A stretch of 64,000 nucleotides of DNA from Rhizobium sp. TH135 (GCF_002855515.1 NZ_PKRP01000005.1:62001-126000), one strand, 5' to 3'; positions 1 to 9,616 are shown, numbered from the stretch's first letter. Made by a program: numbers and translations. Notes: a model not told the origin generated them from the sequence alone.

Positions 1-106
1 CGGCACCATCAGCAGCCTCGTGTGTCTCATGGCCATCGAGGCGAAGCGCACGCGCCACGAAAGAGCGGAGGGAGTCTTCGTCTTCGGTGATGAGGATTCT
101 CGCCAT
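1..106 (-). CDS. cpdR: CpdR-like single-domain response regulator (5' part only)
   Basis: Only the first 35 codons lie in the window; the gene runs off the left edge. The start ATG is the complement of 104-106. The translation begins MARILITEDEDSLRSF and continues with ARALRLDGHE, the start of a receiver domain: a beta strand, then the acidic cluster E-D-E-D that binds Mg2+. The phospho-acceptor Asp lies beyond the edge. The sequence resembles alphaproteobacterial CpdR, which in its unphosphorylated form directs ClpXP to cell-cycle substrates. CpdR identity is by recalled similarity and could be another short receiver protein. Confidence 0.75.
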   Translation of the reverse strand, partial: MARILITEDEDSLRSFVARALRLDGHETHEAADGA

Positions 107-181
107 GGTTGAAGTCTTCTCCCGCGTCCTTTGAGCCTTGCGAGAGGCAAATCACCAGACTTTCCTTGTCGAGTGGTAAAC

Positions 182-200
182 GCGGGACGCCTCGTCCCGC
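182..200. terminator. Hairpin between hpt and the cpdR-like gene
   Basis: A perfect 8 bp inverted repeat (GCGGGACG / CGTCCCGC) with a 3 nt loop lies 57 bases past the hpt stop. In the hpt direction it is followed by only a short T run (GTTTACC), so it is a weak terminator candidate. The rest of 107-256 should hold the promoter of the cpdR-like gene, but I see no clear -35/-10 pair. Confidence 0.35.
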
Positions 201-256
201 GCGATGGTTAACAGCTCACTGCCGTCGAATGGTCAGATGTTCCCTTCTGGAACAGC

Positions 257-799
257 TTAAGCGTCGCCGGTGACCACGCCGACGAAGGGCAATTCGCGGA
301 ACGCATAGGCCACGTCCATGCCGTAACCGACAACGAAATAATCGGGGCATTCAAAGCCGACATAATCAGCCTCAAACACTTCTTTTCGCTTCACTTTCTT
401 GTCGAGGAGGACGGCGATCGTGACGTTGGCGGCACCCCGCTCGAACATCAGTTCCTTGGCGAAAAGCAGGGTACGGCCGGACTCGAGAATGTCGTCGATG
501 AGGAGGATGTTGCGCCCCTTCACGTCACTGTCGATGTCCTTGATGATCTTCACGCCCTGGGACACGGTGCCTGTGCCATAGCTGGACAGGGTGATGAACT
601 CGACCTCGGGAGCGAGACCGACATCATGCAACGCACGAATGAGGTCCGCGGCGAAGATGAAGGAGCCCTTGAGCACCGAGATGACCAGAAGGTCGTCGCA
701 GGGACCCTTGATGATATCCTGGGCGAGTTCGAGATTACGCTGCCGGATCTGCTCGGCGGTAAAGAGCGGTTCGATGTTCTTTCCGCGAACAACGGGCAT
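257..799 (-). CDS. hpt: Hypoxanthine phosphoribosyltransferase
   Basis: This is a 180-residue purine salvage enzyme that transfers phosphoribose from PRPP to hypoxanthine or guanine, in the cytoplasm. The PRPP-binding signature ILLIDDILESGRTL is clear at about residues 97-110. The upstream SSYG segment matches the flexible loop of the HPRT family, and VGYGMD near the C terminus matches the base-binding end. The length is normal for bacterial Hpt. It starts at MPVVRGK. Downstream lies the cpdR-like gene on the same strand; upstream is a membrane protein gene, also on the minus strand, 83 bp away. Confidence 0.95.
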   Translation of the reverse strand: MPVVRGKNIEPLFTAEQIRQRNLELAQDIIKGPCDDLLVISVLKGSFIFAADLIRALHDVGLAPEVEFITLSSYGTGTVSQGVKIIKDIDSDVKGRNILLIDDILESGRTLLFAKELMFERGAANVTIAVLLDKKVKRKEVFEADYVGFECPDYFVVGYGMDVAYAFRELPFVGVVTGDA

Positions 800-882
800 G
801 GGAAACTCCTAGCGTGTCGACCTGAGGTCCTTGAGCCGGCGATCTGCCGGAAAGGCACGGGCCTTAGCACACTGGCGGCGCC

Positions 883-1533
883 TTAGGCACCCGCCTCTTC
901 GAAGGAAAGCCGGACTTCCGGCATTTTTCCACCAGGATGCTGGAGCCGGGTGACAATCCCGCGGCTCTCGCCACCATCAAGACTGTCCACCGGCGGCTCG
1001 ATATAGGTGCTGGCAATGACCTGACCGTCGATGAGCAGATCGGCGCGGAGCTTGGGAAGCGTCACCTCGCGGCCGGTACGGTTTTCGACGATCGCGTTCA
1101 GCAGCAGTACGCGCATGCCGTTGCGGTCCTGTGGTGTCAGGTTCACATGGGTGAAGTCGAGCGGCTTGGCGGCGATTTCCGGATGTTCGCCACTGCCGAA
1201 GACAAGCTGGCCGGCCAGCGAGAACATCGACACGAAGGCGATCGCGACAAGAAGCGAGAAGGCGACATCAGAAAGCCGCTGAAGGCGGGTTTCCACGCGT
1301 TCGATGACTGTGCGCAGCAGAGCGCTGATATCAGAGGGAGTGGCCGCGACTGTGGGCGCTACGGCCGGACGCGGCGACGGCTTGGGCGTCTCGCGCACCG
1401 TGACGAACTGCGCGTCAACAACGTCGGGACGACCCATGCGCTGCTGCGGCTCGATCCGGCGGCGGGCACGATCCGGCGGCAGGAGGTCGAGGTCCGCGGC
1501 TGCGGCCTGCTTCTGATGACGGAAAGCGCTCAT
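883..1533 (-). CDS. Single-span membrane protein with extracytoplasmic FxLYD/DUF3426-like domain
   Basis: I do not recognise a named gene. I chose the ATG at 1531-1533 (MSAFRHQ), preceded by AAAGG; the frame stays open for 44 more codons into the ftsE promoter region, which is less likely to be coding. The protein has a polar, Arg/Pro-rich N-terminal half, one hydrophobic span (VAFSLLVAIAFVSMFSLAGQLVF) near residues 87-109, then a C-terminal beta-rich domain (LLNAIVENRTGREV, LLIDGQVIAS) resembling the FxLYD/DUF3426 domain of alphaproteobacterial proteins. The gene is divergent from ftsE and may sit in the cell envelope. Function unknown. Confidence 0.7.
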   Translation of the reverse strand: MSAFRHQKQAAAADLDLLPPDRARRRIEPQQRMGRPDVVDAQFVTVRETPKPSPRPAVAPTVAATPSDISALLRTVIERVETRLQRLSDVAFSLLVAIAFVSMFSLAGQLVFGSGEHPEIAAKPLDFTHVNLTPQDRNGMRVLLLNAIVENRTGREVTLPKLRADLLIDGQVIASTYIEPPVDSLDGGESRGIVTRLQHPGGKMPEVRLSFEEAGA

Positions 1534-1732
1534 GCGTGCGGACCTTTCGCACAGCCAAATCGGATACCCCGAAAGTCGGCGGTTGAAACGAATCCTCTCC
1601 AGACGTAAATTCAAATGGTTAATGCTTCGGAAAGACGGGCGGAAAAGCCTGGGATCCGGGAGCATGTTTACCGGCCGTTGACGATCTTCGTTTACGTGCC
1701 CCAGACCTCGGACACGTCAGACTGGGCCCCCT

Positions 1733-2392
1733 TTGATCCATTTCGAAAATGTCGGCCTGCGCTATGGAATGGGACCGGAGATCCTCCGCGACCTGACCTT
1801 CGACCTGCCGAAAGGGTCCTTCCAGTTTCTGACTGGTCCGTCCGGCGCCGGCAAGACAACACTCCTGCGCCTGTTGTTCATGTCGCTGCAGCCGACGCGC
1901 GGCCTGATCCGCAGCTTCGGGCGTGATATCACCAGCATTCCGCGGAGCGAGCTGCCGATGCTGCGTCGCCGGGTGGGCATCGTCTTCCAGGATTTCCGCC
2001 TGCTCGATCACCTGACGACCTATGAGAACGTGGCGCTGCCACTGCGCGTGCGTGGCAAGGCCGAGCAGACCTACCGGCAGGACGTCATCGAACTCTTGAA
2101 ATGGGTAGGCCTTGGCGAGCGCATCAACGTGCTGCCGCCGGTGCTCTCGGGCGGGGAGAAGCAGCGTGTAGCGATTGCCCGTGCGCTGATCGACCGGCCG
2201 GAAATCCTGCTCGCCGACGAGCCGACGGGCAATGTCGATCCGCCCATGGCACGGCGCCTGCTCAGCCTCTTCCTGGAACTGAACCGCCTCGGCACGGCCG
2301 TGGTCATCGCGACCCACGATCTCGCGCTGATGGACCAGGTGGATGCGCGCCGCATGATCCTCACCGACGGGCGGCTCGACATCTATGAATGA
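1733..2392 (+). CDS. ftsE: Cell division ATP-binding protein FtsE
   Basis: This is the ATPase of the FtsEX complex, an ABC-type machine that activates septal peptidoglycan hydrolases. The 219-residue protein has Walker A GPSGAGKT near residue 35, a Q-loop (VFQDFRLLD), the ABC signature LSGGEKQR, Walker B ILLADEPTGNVDP and the switch His in ATHD. The frame starts with TTG at 1733 (ttg-atc-cat), and no in-frame ATG lies closer to the conserved N terminus. It overlaps ftsX by 8 bp, which implies translational coupling. Confidence 0.95.
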   Translation: MIHFENVGLRYGMGPEILRDLTFDLPKGSFQFLTGPSGAGKTTLLRLLFMSLQPTRGLIRSFGRDITSIPRSELPMLRRRVGIVFQDFRLLDHLTTYENVALPLRVRGKAEQTYRQDVIELLKWVGLGERINVLPPVLSGGEKQRVAIARALIDRPEILLADEPTGNVDPPMARRLLSLFLELNRLGTAVVIATHDLALMDQVDARRMILTDGRLDIYE

Positions 2393-3407
2393 GATCGCCC
2401 AGAACACGAACCCGAGCACAAACCAGAACTCTGGCCAGAAGAAGCGCCGCGTCGAGATGACGGTGAGGCCGACTGGCCCGATCCTGCCGCCTTCCAACAT
2501 TCAGGGCAATGCGCTGCTGGTGGTGATCGCCATCATGGCCTTCCTCGCCTGCCTGACGCTGGGCGGCGTCTCGATGGTGCGGGCGACTGCATCGAGCTGG
2601 CAAAGCCAGATTTCCCGCGAAATCACCATTCAGATCACGCCCGAGGACGGGCTCGACATGGGAGCAGCACTGGTCAAGGCCCGCGACCTGGCGATGACCT
2701 TTGTCGGCACGCGCGACGGCCAGATCATGGACGACAGCGCCACGGCCCGCCTGCTCGAACCCTGGCTCGGCACCGGCCTCAATCTCGAAGACCTGCCGGT
2801 ACCGCGCCTGATCGTCATCACCATCGACGAGACCAATCCGCCGGATTTCGAGGCGATGCGCGCACTGCTCAAAGTGGAGGTCCCACAGGCTTTCCTCGAC
2901 GACCACCGCACCTGGGTCGACCGACTGGTGCAGATGGCAAACACGACCGTGCTGATCGGCTCCGGTATCCTGATCCTGGTCTTCACCGCCATGGTGCTGA
3001 CGGTCATCTTTGCGACCCGCGGCGCCCTGTCGGGCAATCGTCATATCATCGAGGTGCTGCATTTTGTCGGCGCTGAGGGAAGCTTCGTCGCCCAGGAGTT
3101 TCAGAAGCACTTCCTCAAGATCAGCCTCAAGGGAGCGGCCGCCGGCGGTTTGCTCGCCGCTGCCTTCTTTGCGCTGGCCAGTTTCTGGCAGAGCCGGTCG
3201 CTGGCGACCCCGGAAAGCGACCAGGCGACGGCACTTTTCGGCACCTTCACCATCGGCTGGGGCGGCTATATCGGCATCTTCGCAACCATGATCGTCATCG
3301 CACTTCTGACCACGATCACGGCACGGCTGACGGTCATGCGCACGATCTATGAAATCGACCTCATTCGCTCCGATCCGGCCCGCACAGACGGCCTGCTGGA
3401 CGATTGA
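2385..3407 (+). CDS. ftsX: Cell division permease FtsX
   Basis: This is the membrane half of FtsEX. The 340-residue protein has a cytoplasmic N terminus, one membrane span near residues 42-65, a periplasmic domain of about 120 residues, and three C-terminal spans, the usual four-helix FtsX topology. The segment after span two (ATRGALSGNRHIIEVLHFVGA) matches the coupling-helix region that contacts FtsE. It starts at ATG 2385 inside the end of ftsE. The N-terminal tail of about 40 polar residues is longer than in E. coli and typical of alphaproteobacteria. Confidence 0.93.
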   Translation: MNEIAQNTNPSTNQNSGQKKRRVEMTVRPTGPILPPSNIQGNALLVVIAIMAFLACLTLGGVSMVRATASSWQSQISREITIQITPEDGLDMGAALVKARDLAMTFVGTRDGQIMDDSATARLLEPWLGTGLNLEDLPVPRLIVITIDETNPPDFEAMRALLKVEVPQAFLDDHRTWVDRLVQMANTTVLIGSGILILVFTAMVLTVIFATRGALSGNRHIIEVLHFVGAEGSFVAQEFQKHFLKISLKGAAAGGLLAAAFFALASFWQSRSLATPESDQATALFGTFTIGWGGYIGIFATMIVIALLTTITARLTVMRTIYEIDLIRSDPARTDGLLDD

Positions 3408-3477
3408 CGAAAACTCGCATGTTGACTTGCCTTAAAGCCGCCTGTTCGCTGTGGGAAATCCCGGCTATTCACGGGCA

Positions 3478-4209
3478 ATGAGCATGGACCGCATGACGCC
3501 AAATCAACCGCTGCATGACGGCGACCGGCCCCGTTCGGGTGCCGGCCTGTTTGCGCGAAAAGGGTTGATCCGCAGGGCATTGCGCTATGGCGGCATGATC
3601 GTGATCCTGTGCGCAGCGATCCTTGTCGCAGGTTTCCTCGTCTTTGCTGATTCGGTCACCGGCATGCGTCCGCCAGAGACCGTGAAGGCCGATGCGATCG
3701 TGGTGCTGACCGGCGGCTACCAGCGGATCGAACAGGCGATCGATCTTTTGAAGCGCGGTTATGGCGAAAGACTGCTGATCTCGGGCGTCAATCCGGCAAC
3801 CACACCCGGCCAGATCCGCAAGGCGACGCGCACCTCGCCGGATGTCTTCGAATGCTGCGTCGACATCGGCTACGGCGCGATCGACACGATCGGCAACGCC
3901 AACGAGACGGCGATCTGGATCCGCGACAAGGGTTATCGTTCGGTTCTGGTGGTGACGAGCAACTATCACCTTGCCCGCAGCCTGATGGAGCTGCGCCGCA
4001 GCGACCCGGACACAGATTTCATCGGCTATCCCGTGGTGAATGCCGATCTGAAGACGCGGGCCTGGTACAGCGAGCCGGATGCAATGCGCACCATGCTGTC
4101 GGAATATGGCAAGACGGTCGTCGCCTATATCAGGGGCGTGACCGGCTGGAGCCGTGACCAGGGACTGCGCCCGGAAGGCGAAATCACCGAATCTGGCCGC
4201 AGCTCCTGA
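3478..4209 (+). CDS. YdcF/DUF218-family membrane protein
   Basis: The protein has one N-terminal membrane span (MIVILCAAILVAGFLVFA) followed by a DUF218 domain. Visible family features are DAIVVLTGG, a GYGERLLISG strand and a VVTSNYHLARS segment. DUF218 proteins (YdcF, SanA, ElyC) are linked to envelope metabolism; the exact reaction is not known to me. I used the ATG at 3478; a GTG at 3451 in the same frame would add nine residues. It lies 70 bp after ftsX and before a plsC-type gene. Confidence 0.85.
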   Translation: MSMDRMTPNQPLHDGDRPRSGAGLFARKGLIRRALRYGGMIVILCAAILVAGFLVFADSVTGMRPPETVKADAIVVLTGGYQRIEQAIDLLKRGYGERLLISGVNPATTPGQIRKATRTSPDVFECCVDIGYGAIDTIGNANETAIWIRDKGYRSVLVVTSNYHLARSLMELRRSDPDTDFIGYPVVNADLKTRAWYSEPDAMRTMLSEYGKTVVAYIRGVTGWSRDQGLRPEGEITESGRSS

Positions 4210-4289
4210 CGGATCGGTCGACACGAGCGCTTTTGCTGACCGCAGTTTTCCTCTAAGGACGTCTTCGCCCGCCCTCGAGAGCCCCAGAT

Positions 4290-5075
4290 ATGATCCCTCT
4301 GCGTTCCATCCTCTTCAACATCGCCTTCTATGCCAACCTCATCATCAGGATGATCGTGCTGTCGCCGATCTATTTCCTGCTGCCGCGCAAGAAGGCCTTC
4401 TTCGTGCCGAAGGACTGGGCGCGCGCCAATCACTGGCTGATGGAGAAGATCGTCGGCACGACCTTCACCGTGGAAGGCCTGGAAAACATTCCGAAGAGCG
4501 GCGGCTACATTCTGGCGCCGAAGCACCAGTCCTTCTGGGATACCTATGCCCTGCTGCCCTGGCTGGATGACCCGGTCTACATCCTGAAGCGCGAGCTGAT
4601 GTGGATCCCGGTCTTCGGCTGGTATGTCGCCAAGCAGCGCATGATCCCGGTCAATCGTGGCGCCAAGGGCAAGGTGATGGCGCAGGTGATCGAGCGCACC
4701 AAGATGGAAATGGCAAACGGCCGCCAGCTGATCATCTATCCGGAAGGCACACGCCGACCGCCGGGTGCCGCTCCCGACTACAAGTACGGTATCGCGCGCC
4801 TTTACCGCGACATCAACGTCCCGGTCGTACCCGTCGCCATGCATCCCGGCTTCTTCTGGCCGCGTCGCAAGTTCCTGCGCTTTCCCGGCCATTTCGTCGT
4901 CCGCATTCTGCCGCCGATCGAGCCGGGCCTCGATCCCGATGTTTTCCATGAGACGTTGATCGAGCGGCTGGAGGCAGCAAGCGACGAATTGCTGGTGAAG
5001 ACGGTCAAGGACAACCCGCATCTCCCCCTGCCTCCGACAGCCGCAAACAGGCTGAGGGAACTCGGAGCGCTCTGA
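4290..5075 (+). CDS. plsC: 1-acyl-sn-glycerol-3-phosphate acyltransferase
   Basis: This is an acyltransferase of the PlsC family, which adds the second acyl chain to lysophosphatidic acid in phospholipid synthesis at the inner membrane. The 261-residue protein has an N-terminal hydrophobic segment, the catalytic HX4D motif HQSFWD near residue 77, and the substrate-binding motif YPEGTRR near residue 150. It follows the ydcF-like gene by 80 bp and probably shares its transcript. Rhizobia often have several PlsC-like enzymes, so acyl specificity (lysophosphatidate or ornithine lipid) is not settled by sequence. Confidence 0.9.
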   Translation: MIPLRSILFNIAFYANLIIRMIVLSPIYFLLPRKKAFFVPKDWARANHWLMEKIVGTTFTVEGLENIPKSGGYILAPKHQSFWDTYALLPWLDDPVYILKRELMWIPVFGWYVAKQRMIPVNRGAKGKVMAQVIERTKMEMANGRQLIIYPEGTRRPPGAAPDYKYGIARLYRDINVPVVPVAMHPGFFWPRRKFLRFPGHFVVRILPPIEPGLDPDVFHETLIERLEAASDELLVKTVKDNPHLPLPPTAANRLRELGAL

Positions 5076-5095
5076 GGGCATTCTTGCCTGCAGGA

Positions 5096-5641
5096 TCAGT
5101 CGTCGGCGGGCTCGCTGACGACGGCTGAAGCCACGCTTTCGAGCCAATGATCGCGAATACCGAGCTCGCGCAGATGCGCGACGGTATTCGCGACATAGAC
5201 CGGGTTGGGGCCTGAGCGGCCGAAGGCGCCCTCGACGATGCGGGCCGCTTCCTCGACGGTGACGGCGCCTGCATATTGCGAATGGGCACGGTCGATGACG
5301 TAGGTCAGGGCGCGGACATCGCGACCATCGGCAAGACGGGTCCGGACGGTGCGTTCGAGATAGACACTGGTGACGAGTTCGCGTTCGCGCAGATAGTCCA
5401 CGGTGGACTGCCAGTCAGCAGGCGCCACGCGAAAGGCGACGCCCTTGCAGGAACCGCCGCGGTCGAGACCGAGCACGAGCCCCGGCCGCTCTTCGGTGCC
5501 GCGGTGGACATAGGAGCGGACACAGAGCGAGCGGCGATAGCCTCCGAGCCGGGCAAGCACCCGTTCCTCATAGGGAAAGCCGGGATTCCACATCAGCGAG
5601 CCGTAGCCAAAGACCCAAAATTCGTCCATATCGCACGCCAA
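5096..5641 (-). CDS. ChaC-type gamma-glutamylcyclotransferase
   Basis: The protein has 181 residues and the family opening FGYGSLMWNP at about residues 11-20, which binds the gamma-glutamyl moiety. ChaC-like enzymes release 5-oxoproline from glutathione. The conserved acidic base region falls near YLRERE. It starts at MACDMDEFW; a second ATG at 5629 (MDEFW) is also possible. It is convergent with plsC and divergent from the DUF2125 gene. Confidence 0.9.
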   Translation of the reverse strand: MACDMDEFWVFGYGSLMWNPGFPYEERVLARLGGYRRSLCVRSYVHRGTEERPGLVLGLDRGGSCKGVAFRVAPADWQSTVDYLRERELVTSVYLERTVRTRLADGRDVRALTYVIDRAHSQYAGAVTVEEAARIVEGAFGRSGPNPVYVANTVAHLRELGIRDHWLESVASAVVSEPADD

Positions 5642-5676
5642 TCAAAGACACGAGAAGTTCGAAACGAGGAGCACCC

Positions 5677-6687
5677 ATGGCAATGTCGACCGCGCCGGAA
5701 AGCCCGATCAGCCGAAAGGTTGTCCGGCTCGGGGTTTTGATCGTCCTCGTCATCGCTGTCTATAGCGTCGGGTGGTATTTCGCTGCAGAATTCCTGAAGA
5801 ATCGCATTTTGACCTTCTTCGGCGGCGGAAATCCGGCAGGCGTCACCGCCTCCTGTGAAGACGCAACGATGGGCGGCTATCCCTTCCGCTTCCGGCTCAA
5901 CTGCTCCCGCCTCGCCTTCGACGATCATTTCCAGGGGGTCGCTGCCTCCTTCGGCCCGGTTCGGGCTGCAGCCCAGATCTACAATCCGGGCCATGTGGTC
6001 TGGGAAATGGATGCACCGGCGGAAATCCGCTCGGCACTCGGCTTCAACACGGCACTCGACTGGACCAACATGCAGTCGAGCTTCCGCATCGGGCTCTCGG
6101 GCCTGTCGCGCAGTTCGCTAATGCTGGAGGGCTTGAACGCGACCGTGACTTCGACGGTCTCCAGCCTGGCCCTACAGGTGACCGCACCCAGCGCCCAGTC
6201 GCATGTGCGCCAGAACGACGGCAATCTCGACTATGCGACGATCATCCGGGATCTCGGCGTGTCCATCGGCGGCGAGAAGATTGCGCTGCCACCGATCTCC
6301 GCCAGCCTCGACGCCACGCTCGCCGACAAGGGTGGCCTGCTCGATCCGAGAGTGGCGCAAGATCAGCGGCTCTACGGCACCAAAGGCGAAATCCGCCGCA
6401 TGGTCGTCGATCTCGGCGAAGGCCGCGTGCTGACCCTGAGTGGCCCGTTTCAGGTGGGCGATGACGGGATGATTTCGGGACGGATCAAGCTCCAGGTCGA
6501 ACAGGTCCGCGCCTGGCGGGATGCCGTGAAGACGGCCTATCCGGATCAGGCAGACATGATCGACAATGTCGCCAACGTGCTGCGGGCCCTCGCCTTCGGC
6601 CGCGACAACAGCGAGGCCGAAATCAACATCGAAAACGGCGTGGCGATGCTGGGCTTTATCCCGCTGGGACAAATCCCGCCGCTCTGA
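5677..6687 (+). CDS. DUF2125-family periplasmic protein
   Basis: A 336-residue protein with one N-terminal membrane anchor (LGVLIVLVIAVYSVGWYFA, near residues 19-37) and a long beta-rich extracytoplasmic part. The pattern of a Cys pair (SCEDATMGGYPFRFRLNCS) and the C-terminal end match the alphaproteobacterial DUF2125 family, as I recall it. No enzymatic motif is visible. A strong GAGGAG precedes the ATG at 5677, and a second ATG is two codons later. Confidence 0.8.
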   Translation: MAMSTAPESPISRKVVRLGVLIVLVIAVYSVGWYFAAEFLKNRILTFFGGGNPAGVTASCEDATMGGYPFRFRLNCSRLAFDDHFQGVAASFGPVRAAAQIYNPGHVVWEMDAPAEIRSALGFNTALDWTNMQSSFRIGLSGLSRSSLMLEGLNATVTSTVSSLALQVTAPSAQSHVRQNDGNLDYATIIRDLGVSIGGEKIALPPISASLDATLADKGGLLDPRVAQDQRLYGTKGEIRRMVVDLGEGRVLTLSGPFQVGDDGMISGRIKLQVEQVRAWRDAVKTAYPDQADMIDNVANVLRALAFGRDNSEAEINIENGVAMLGFIPLGQIPPL

Positions 6688-6702
6688 CGCGGCGGAGACG
6701 CT

Positions 6703-7626
6703 TCACTTGTCCAGCGCGTGGCGGCCGAAGTCCGGCACGTCGACGTCCTGGCCGGCCTGAACGATCGAGCGACGGATGGTGCGGGTGCGCGAGAAGAGTT
6801 CGAACAGCTTGTCGCCCTCGCCCCAGCGGATCGCCCGCTGCAGATAGGCGAGATCCTCCGAGAAGCGCGCCAGCATTTCCAGGATCGCATCCTTGTTGTG
6901 CAGGCACACATCCCGCCACATGGTCGGGTCGGAGGCGGCGAGACGGGTAAAGTCGCGGAAACCCGAGGCCGAATACTTGATGACTTCCGATTCCGTCACC
7001 GTTTCCAGATCGTCGGCCGTGCCGACGATGTTGTAGGCGATGATATGCGGCAGGTGCGAGACGATGGCGAGCACCTTGTCGTGGTGCTGCGGATCCATCT
7101 CGTCACACATCGATCCCAGCGCCTCCCAGAAGCCGCGCAGACGGGCCATCGCCTGGCTATCCGTGCCCTCGAGCGGCGTGAAGATGCACCAGCGCCCCTT
7201 GAAGAGACCCGGGAAACCGGCGTCGGGACCGGACTTTTCCGTCCCCGCAAGCGGGTGGCCGGGAATGAAATGCACGCCGTCAGGCATATGCGGCGCCATC
7301 TGCGCGATGACGGAGGCCTTGGTCGAGCCGACATCGGTGACGATGGCACCGGGTTTCAGGTTCGGTGCAATCTGCTGGGCGACAGCTTCCGAGGCGCCGA
7401 CCGGCACGGAGACGATGACGAGATCGGCATTCTTCACGGCATCGGCTGCGGAGGCGACGTAAGCCGTGCCGAGCTCCAGCTCTTCCGCCCGCTTGAGCGT
7501 CTCGAGGCTGCGGGTCGAGATGACAACCTCTTTCGCCAGGCCAAGCTTCTTGACGTCGCGGGCGATCGACGAGCCGATAAGGCCGATACCGATCAGGGCG
7601 ATGCGGTCGAACAGGATTTCAGACAT
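6703..7626 (-). CDS. tyrC: Prephenate/arogenate dehydrogenase
   Basis: This enzyme oxidatively decarboxylates prephenate or arogenate in tyrosine synthesis. The N terminus holds a Rossmann fold with the dinucleotide-binding motif GIGLIGSS. HFIPGHPLAGTEKSG matches the catalytic His region of the TyrA family, and SHLPHIIAY is a second family block. I took the ATG at 7624-7626, which shares one base with the hisC stop (TGATG), a standard coupling arrangement; a GTG one codon earlier is possible. Fused chorismate mutase is absent, so it is a stand-alone dehydrogenase. Confidence 0.93.
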   Translation of the reverse strand: MSEILFDRIALIGIGLIGSSIARDVKKLGLAKEVVISTRSLETLKRAEELELGTAYVASAADAVKNADLVIVSVPVGASEAVAQQIAPNLKPGAIVTDVGSTKASVIAQMAPHMPDGVHFIPGHPLAGTEKSGPDAGFPGLFKGRWCIFTPLEGTDSQAMARLRGFWEALGSMCDEMDPQHHDKVLAIVSHLPHIIAYNIVGTADDLETVTESEVIKYSASGFRDFTRLAASDPTMWRDVCLHNKDAILEMLARFSEDLAYLQRAIRWGEGDKLFELFSRTRTIRRSIVQAGQDVDVPDFGRHALDK

Positions 7627-8738
7627 CACGTGCGTTCCATGAATTCAGTGAGGGCGGCGATGACGCCGGTATTGGCCTCGTCGCTGCCGATCGTCATGCG
7701 GAGTGCATTGGGAAAACCATAGGACGAGACGGCGCGCAAGACGAAGCCGCGCGATGTGAGGAAGGCATCGGCATCGGATGCCCGCTTTCCGTCCTGGTCG
7801 GGGAAGTGGATCAGGATGAAATTGGTGACCGAAGGTGTGACCTCGAGGCCAAGTGCTGTGAGCGCCTCCGAGACGCGCGCGAGCCAGACCTGATTGTGCT
7901 CGACCGCTTTCGCCACATGCGCCTGATCGCGCATGGCAGCAGCTCCGGCGAAAAGCGCCGGCGTGTTGATGTTGAATGGTCCGCGCACCCGGTTCATCGT
8001 GTCGATGATCTCGGCGGGGCCATAGATCCAACCGATGCGCAGCGCCGCAAGCCCGTAGACCTTGGCGAAGGTGCGGGTCATCACAACATTGCGGTTGGCG
8101 GAGACGAGCTCGATGCCGGCCTCGTAATCGTTGCGGCGGACATATTCGGCATAGGCGGCGTCGAGCACGAGGATGACATGTGCAGGCAGAGCCGCATGCA
8201 GACGCTTGATATCGAGATAGGGCACGTAGGTGCCGGTCGGATTGCCGGGATTGGTGAGGAAGACGATCTTCGTGCGCTCGGTGACGGCGGCCAGGATCGC
8301 ATCGACATCGACGCGCCGATCGGTTTCCTTGACCGTCACGGGGGTTCCGCCTGAAGCCAGGATCTGGATGCGGTAGAGCAGGAAACCATGCTCGGTGATG
8401 ATGGCTTCGTCGCCGGGGCCGAGATAGATATTGGCAAGCAGCGCCAGCAATTCCCCCGAACCATTGCCGCAGAGGATATTGGCAGGGTTCAGGCCATGCA
8501 CCTCGGCGATTGCATCACGGAGCATACGGGCCTGTCCGTCGGGATAGATCTCCAGCGTTTTGGCCGCCATGCGGAAGGCGTCCATGGCCTTGGGGCTTGG
8601 ACCGACAGGCGTTTCATTGGACGATAGCTTGAAGACGCGGGAAACCCCGCCGGCATGGTCCTTGCCAGGAACATAGGCGGCGATCTCCATGACCCCGGGA
8701 CGGGGTGTCGGCTTCGTCGAGGCGTTCATGAGGCTCAT
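7626..8738 (-). CDS. hisC: Histidinol-phosphate aminotransferase
   Basis: This is a PLP-dependent fold-type I aminotransferase acting in histidine synthesis and, in many bacteria, on aromatic amino acids. The family signatures are visible: [12 protein letters not shown] near the N terminus, GNGSGELL in the cofactor pocket, [11 protein letters not shown], the DAAYAEY segment, and the PLP lysine in [15 protein letters not shown]. Coupling to tyrC supports use in tyrosine synthesis as well. Start candidates are the ATG at 8738 (MSLMNAST) and the ATG at 8729, which has GGA better spaced; the frame remains open to 8774. Confidence 0.92.
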   Translation of the reverse strand: MSLMNASTKPTPRPGVMEIAAYVPGKDHAGGVSRVFKLSSNETPVGPSPKAMDAFRMAAKTLEIYPDGQARMLRDAIAEVHGLNPANILCGNGSGELLALLANIYLGPGDEAIITEHGFLLYRIQILASGGTPVTVKETDRRVDVDAILAAVTERTKIVFLTNPGNPTGTYVPYLDIKRLHAALPAHVILVLDAAYAEYVRRNDYEAGIELVSANRNVVMTRTFAKVYGLAALRIGWIYGPAEIIDTMNRVRGPFNINTPALFAGAAAMRDQAHVAKAVEHNQVWLARVSEALTALGLEVTPSVTNFILIHFPDQDGKRASDADAFLTSRGFVLRAVSSYGFPNALRMTIGSDEANTGVIAALTEFMERT

Positions 8739-8863
8739 TCCCGGCCGTTGGATGGCAAGAGGCCACCCCTTCACATGGGATTGGGATTACTGCGGAAAAC
8801 ACGCTTTGTCGAGGCGGGCGAGCGCCGCGGCCTGTCCAGAGGACGCCCGGGACGACAAGCGTT

Positions 8864-9616
8864 TCAGACCTCGGGCGACCGGCTACGGGTCGTCGGCACG
8901 CCCTGCGGTGCGAGCACCGGTGCAAAGACACGACGGGAGGCGCGCGAGGCAACAGGCAGGCCCTGGTAGAGCCGCTTCTGGGCTTCAACGACGATGACGC
9001 CGGAAAAGGCGGGCCAGAGGATGCGACCGAGACGCTCGAAACCGCGCCGAAGCCTGAGGATCGCCCGGATCTTCGACGGCGGGAAGAACAAGGCCTCGGC
9101 GGAGGCGCCAGGCGTGAAATTGGTCTCGCGCAAGAGCGAGGTCAGCTGACCCCGCGAATAAGGCCGGCCGGAACCGAAGGGCGTGTGCTCCATGCGCGCC
9201 CAGACGCCACGACGATTGGGCACGACAATGACCAGTCGACCGCCCGGTGCCAGCACCCGCCAGACTTCCTTCAGCGTCTCGCGCGGGTTCTCGGCAAATT
9301 CCAGCGAATGGACCATCAGCACCCGGTCGACGGAACTGTCCGGCAGCGGCAGCTCCTCGTCGAAGACGAGTGCGGTGGCAGACGGCTCCCCGACCGGCCA
9401 GTTCACAGCGCCCTGCCCGGCCGGCATGAAAGCCATGGTGCGCTCGGTATCGGCGCGGAAGCGTTCGAGGAAGGGAATGCAATAGCCAATGCCGACCAGC
9501 CGCTCCTGCGGGAGCCGTGCCCAGACAGAGGAAACGGCCAGCGCGATCGACTGCTCGGCCACGCGGCCGAGCATCGTATAATAAAACTGCCTCAGATCGA
9601 CGATATCGACATGCAT
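8864..9616 (-). CDS. Class I SAM-dependent methyltransferase
   Basis: A 250-residue protein with the core of a Rossmann-like methyltransferase: a first-strand motif RLVGIGYCIPFL, an acidic DSSVDRVLMVHSLEF block, EVWRVLAPGGRLVIVVPN as motif III, and a C-terminal tail. The block with VLAPGGRL is typical of the Methyltransf_11 family. The substrate cannot be deduced. It is divergent from gloB with 91 bp between, and is upstream of hisC-tyrC on the same strand with 125 bp between. Confidence 0.85.
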   Translation of the reverse strand: MHVDIVDLRQFYYTMLGRVAEQSIALAVSSVWARLPQERLVGIGYCIPFLERFRADTERTMAFMPAGQGAVNWPVGEPSATALVFDEELPLPDSSVDRVLMVHSLEFAENPRETLKEVWRVLAPGGRLVIVVPNRRGVWARMEHTPFGSGRPYSRGQLTSLLRETNFTPGASAEALFFPPSKIRAILRLRRGFERLGRILWPAFSGVIVVEAQKRLYQGLPVASRASRRVFAPVLAPQGVPTTRSRSPEV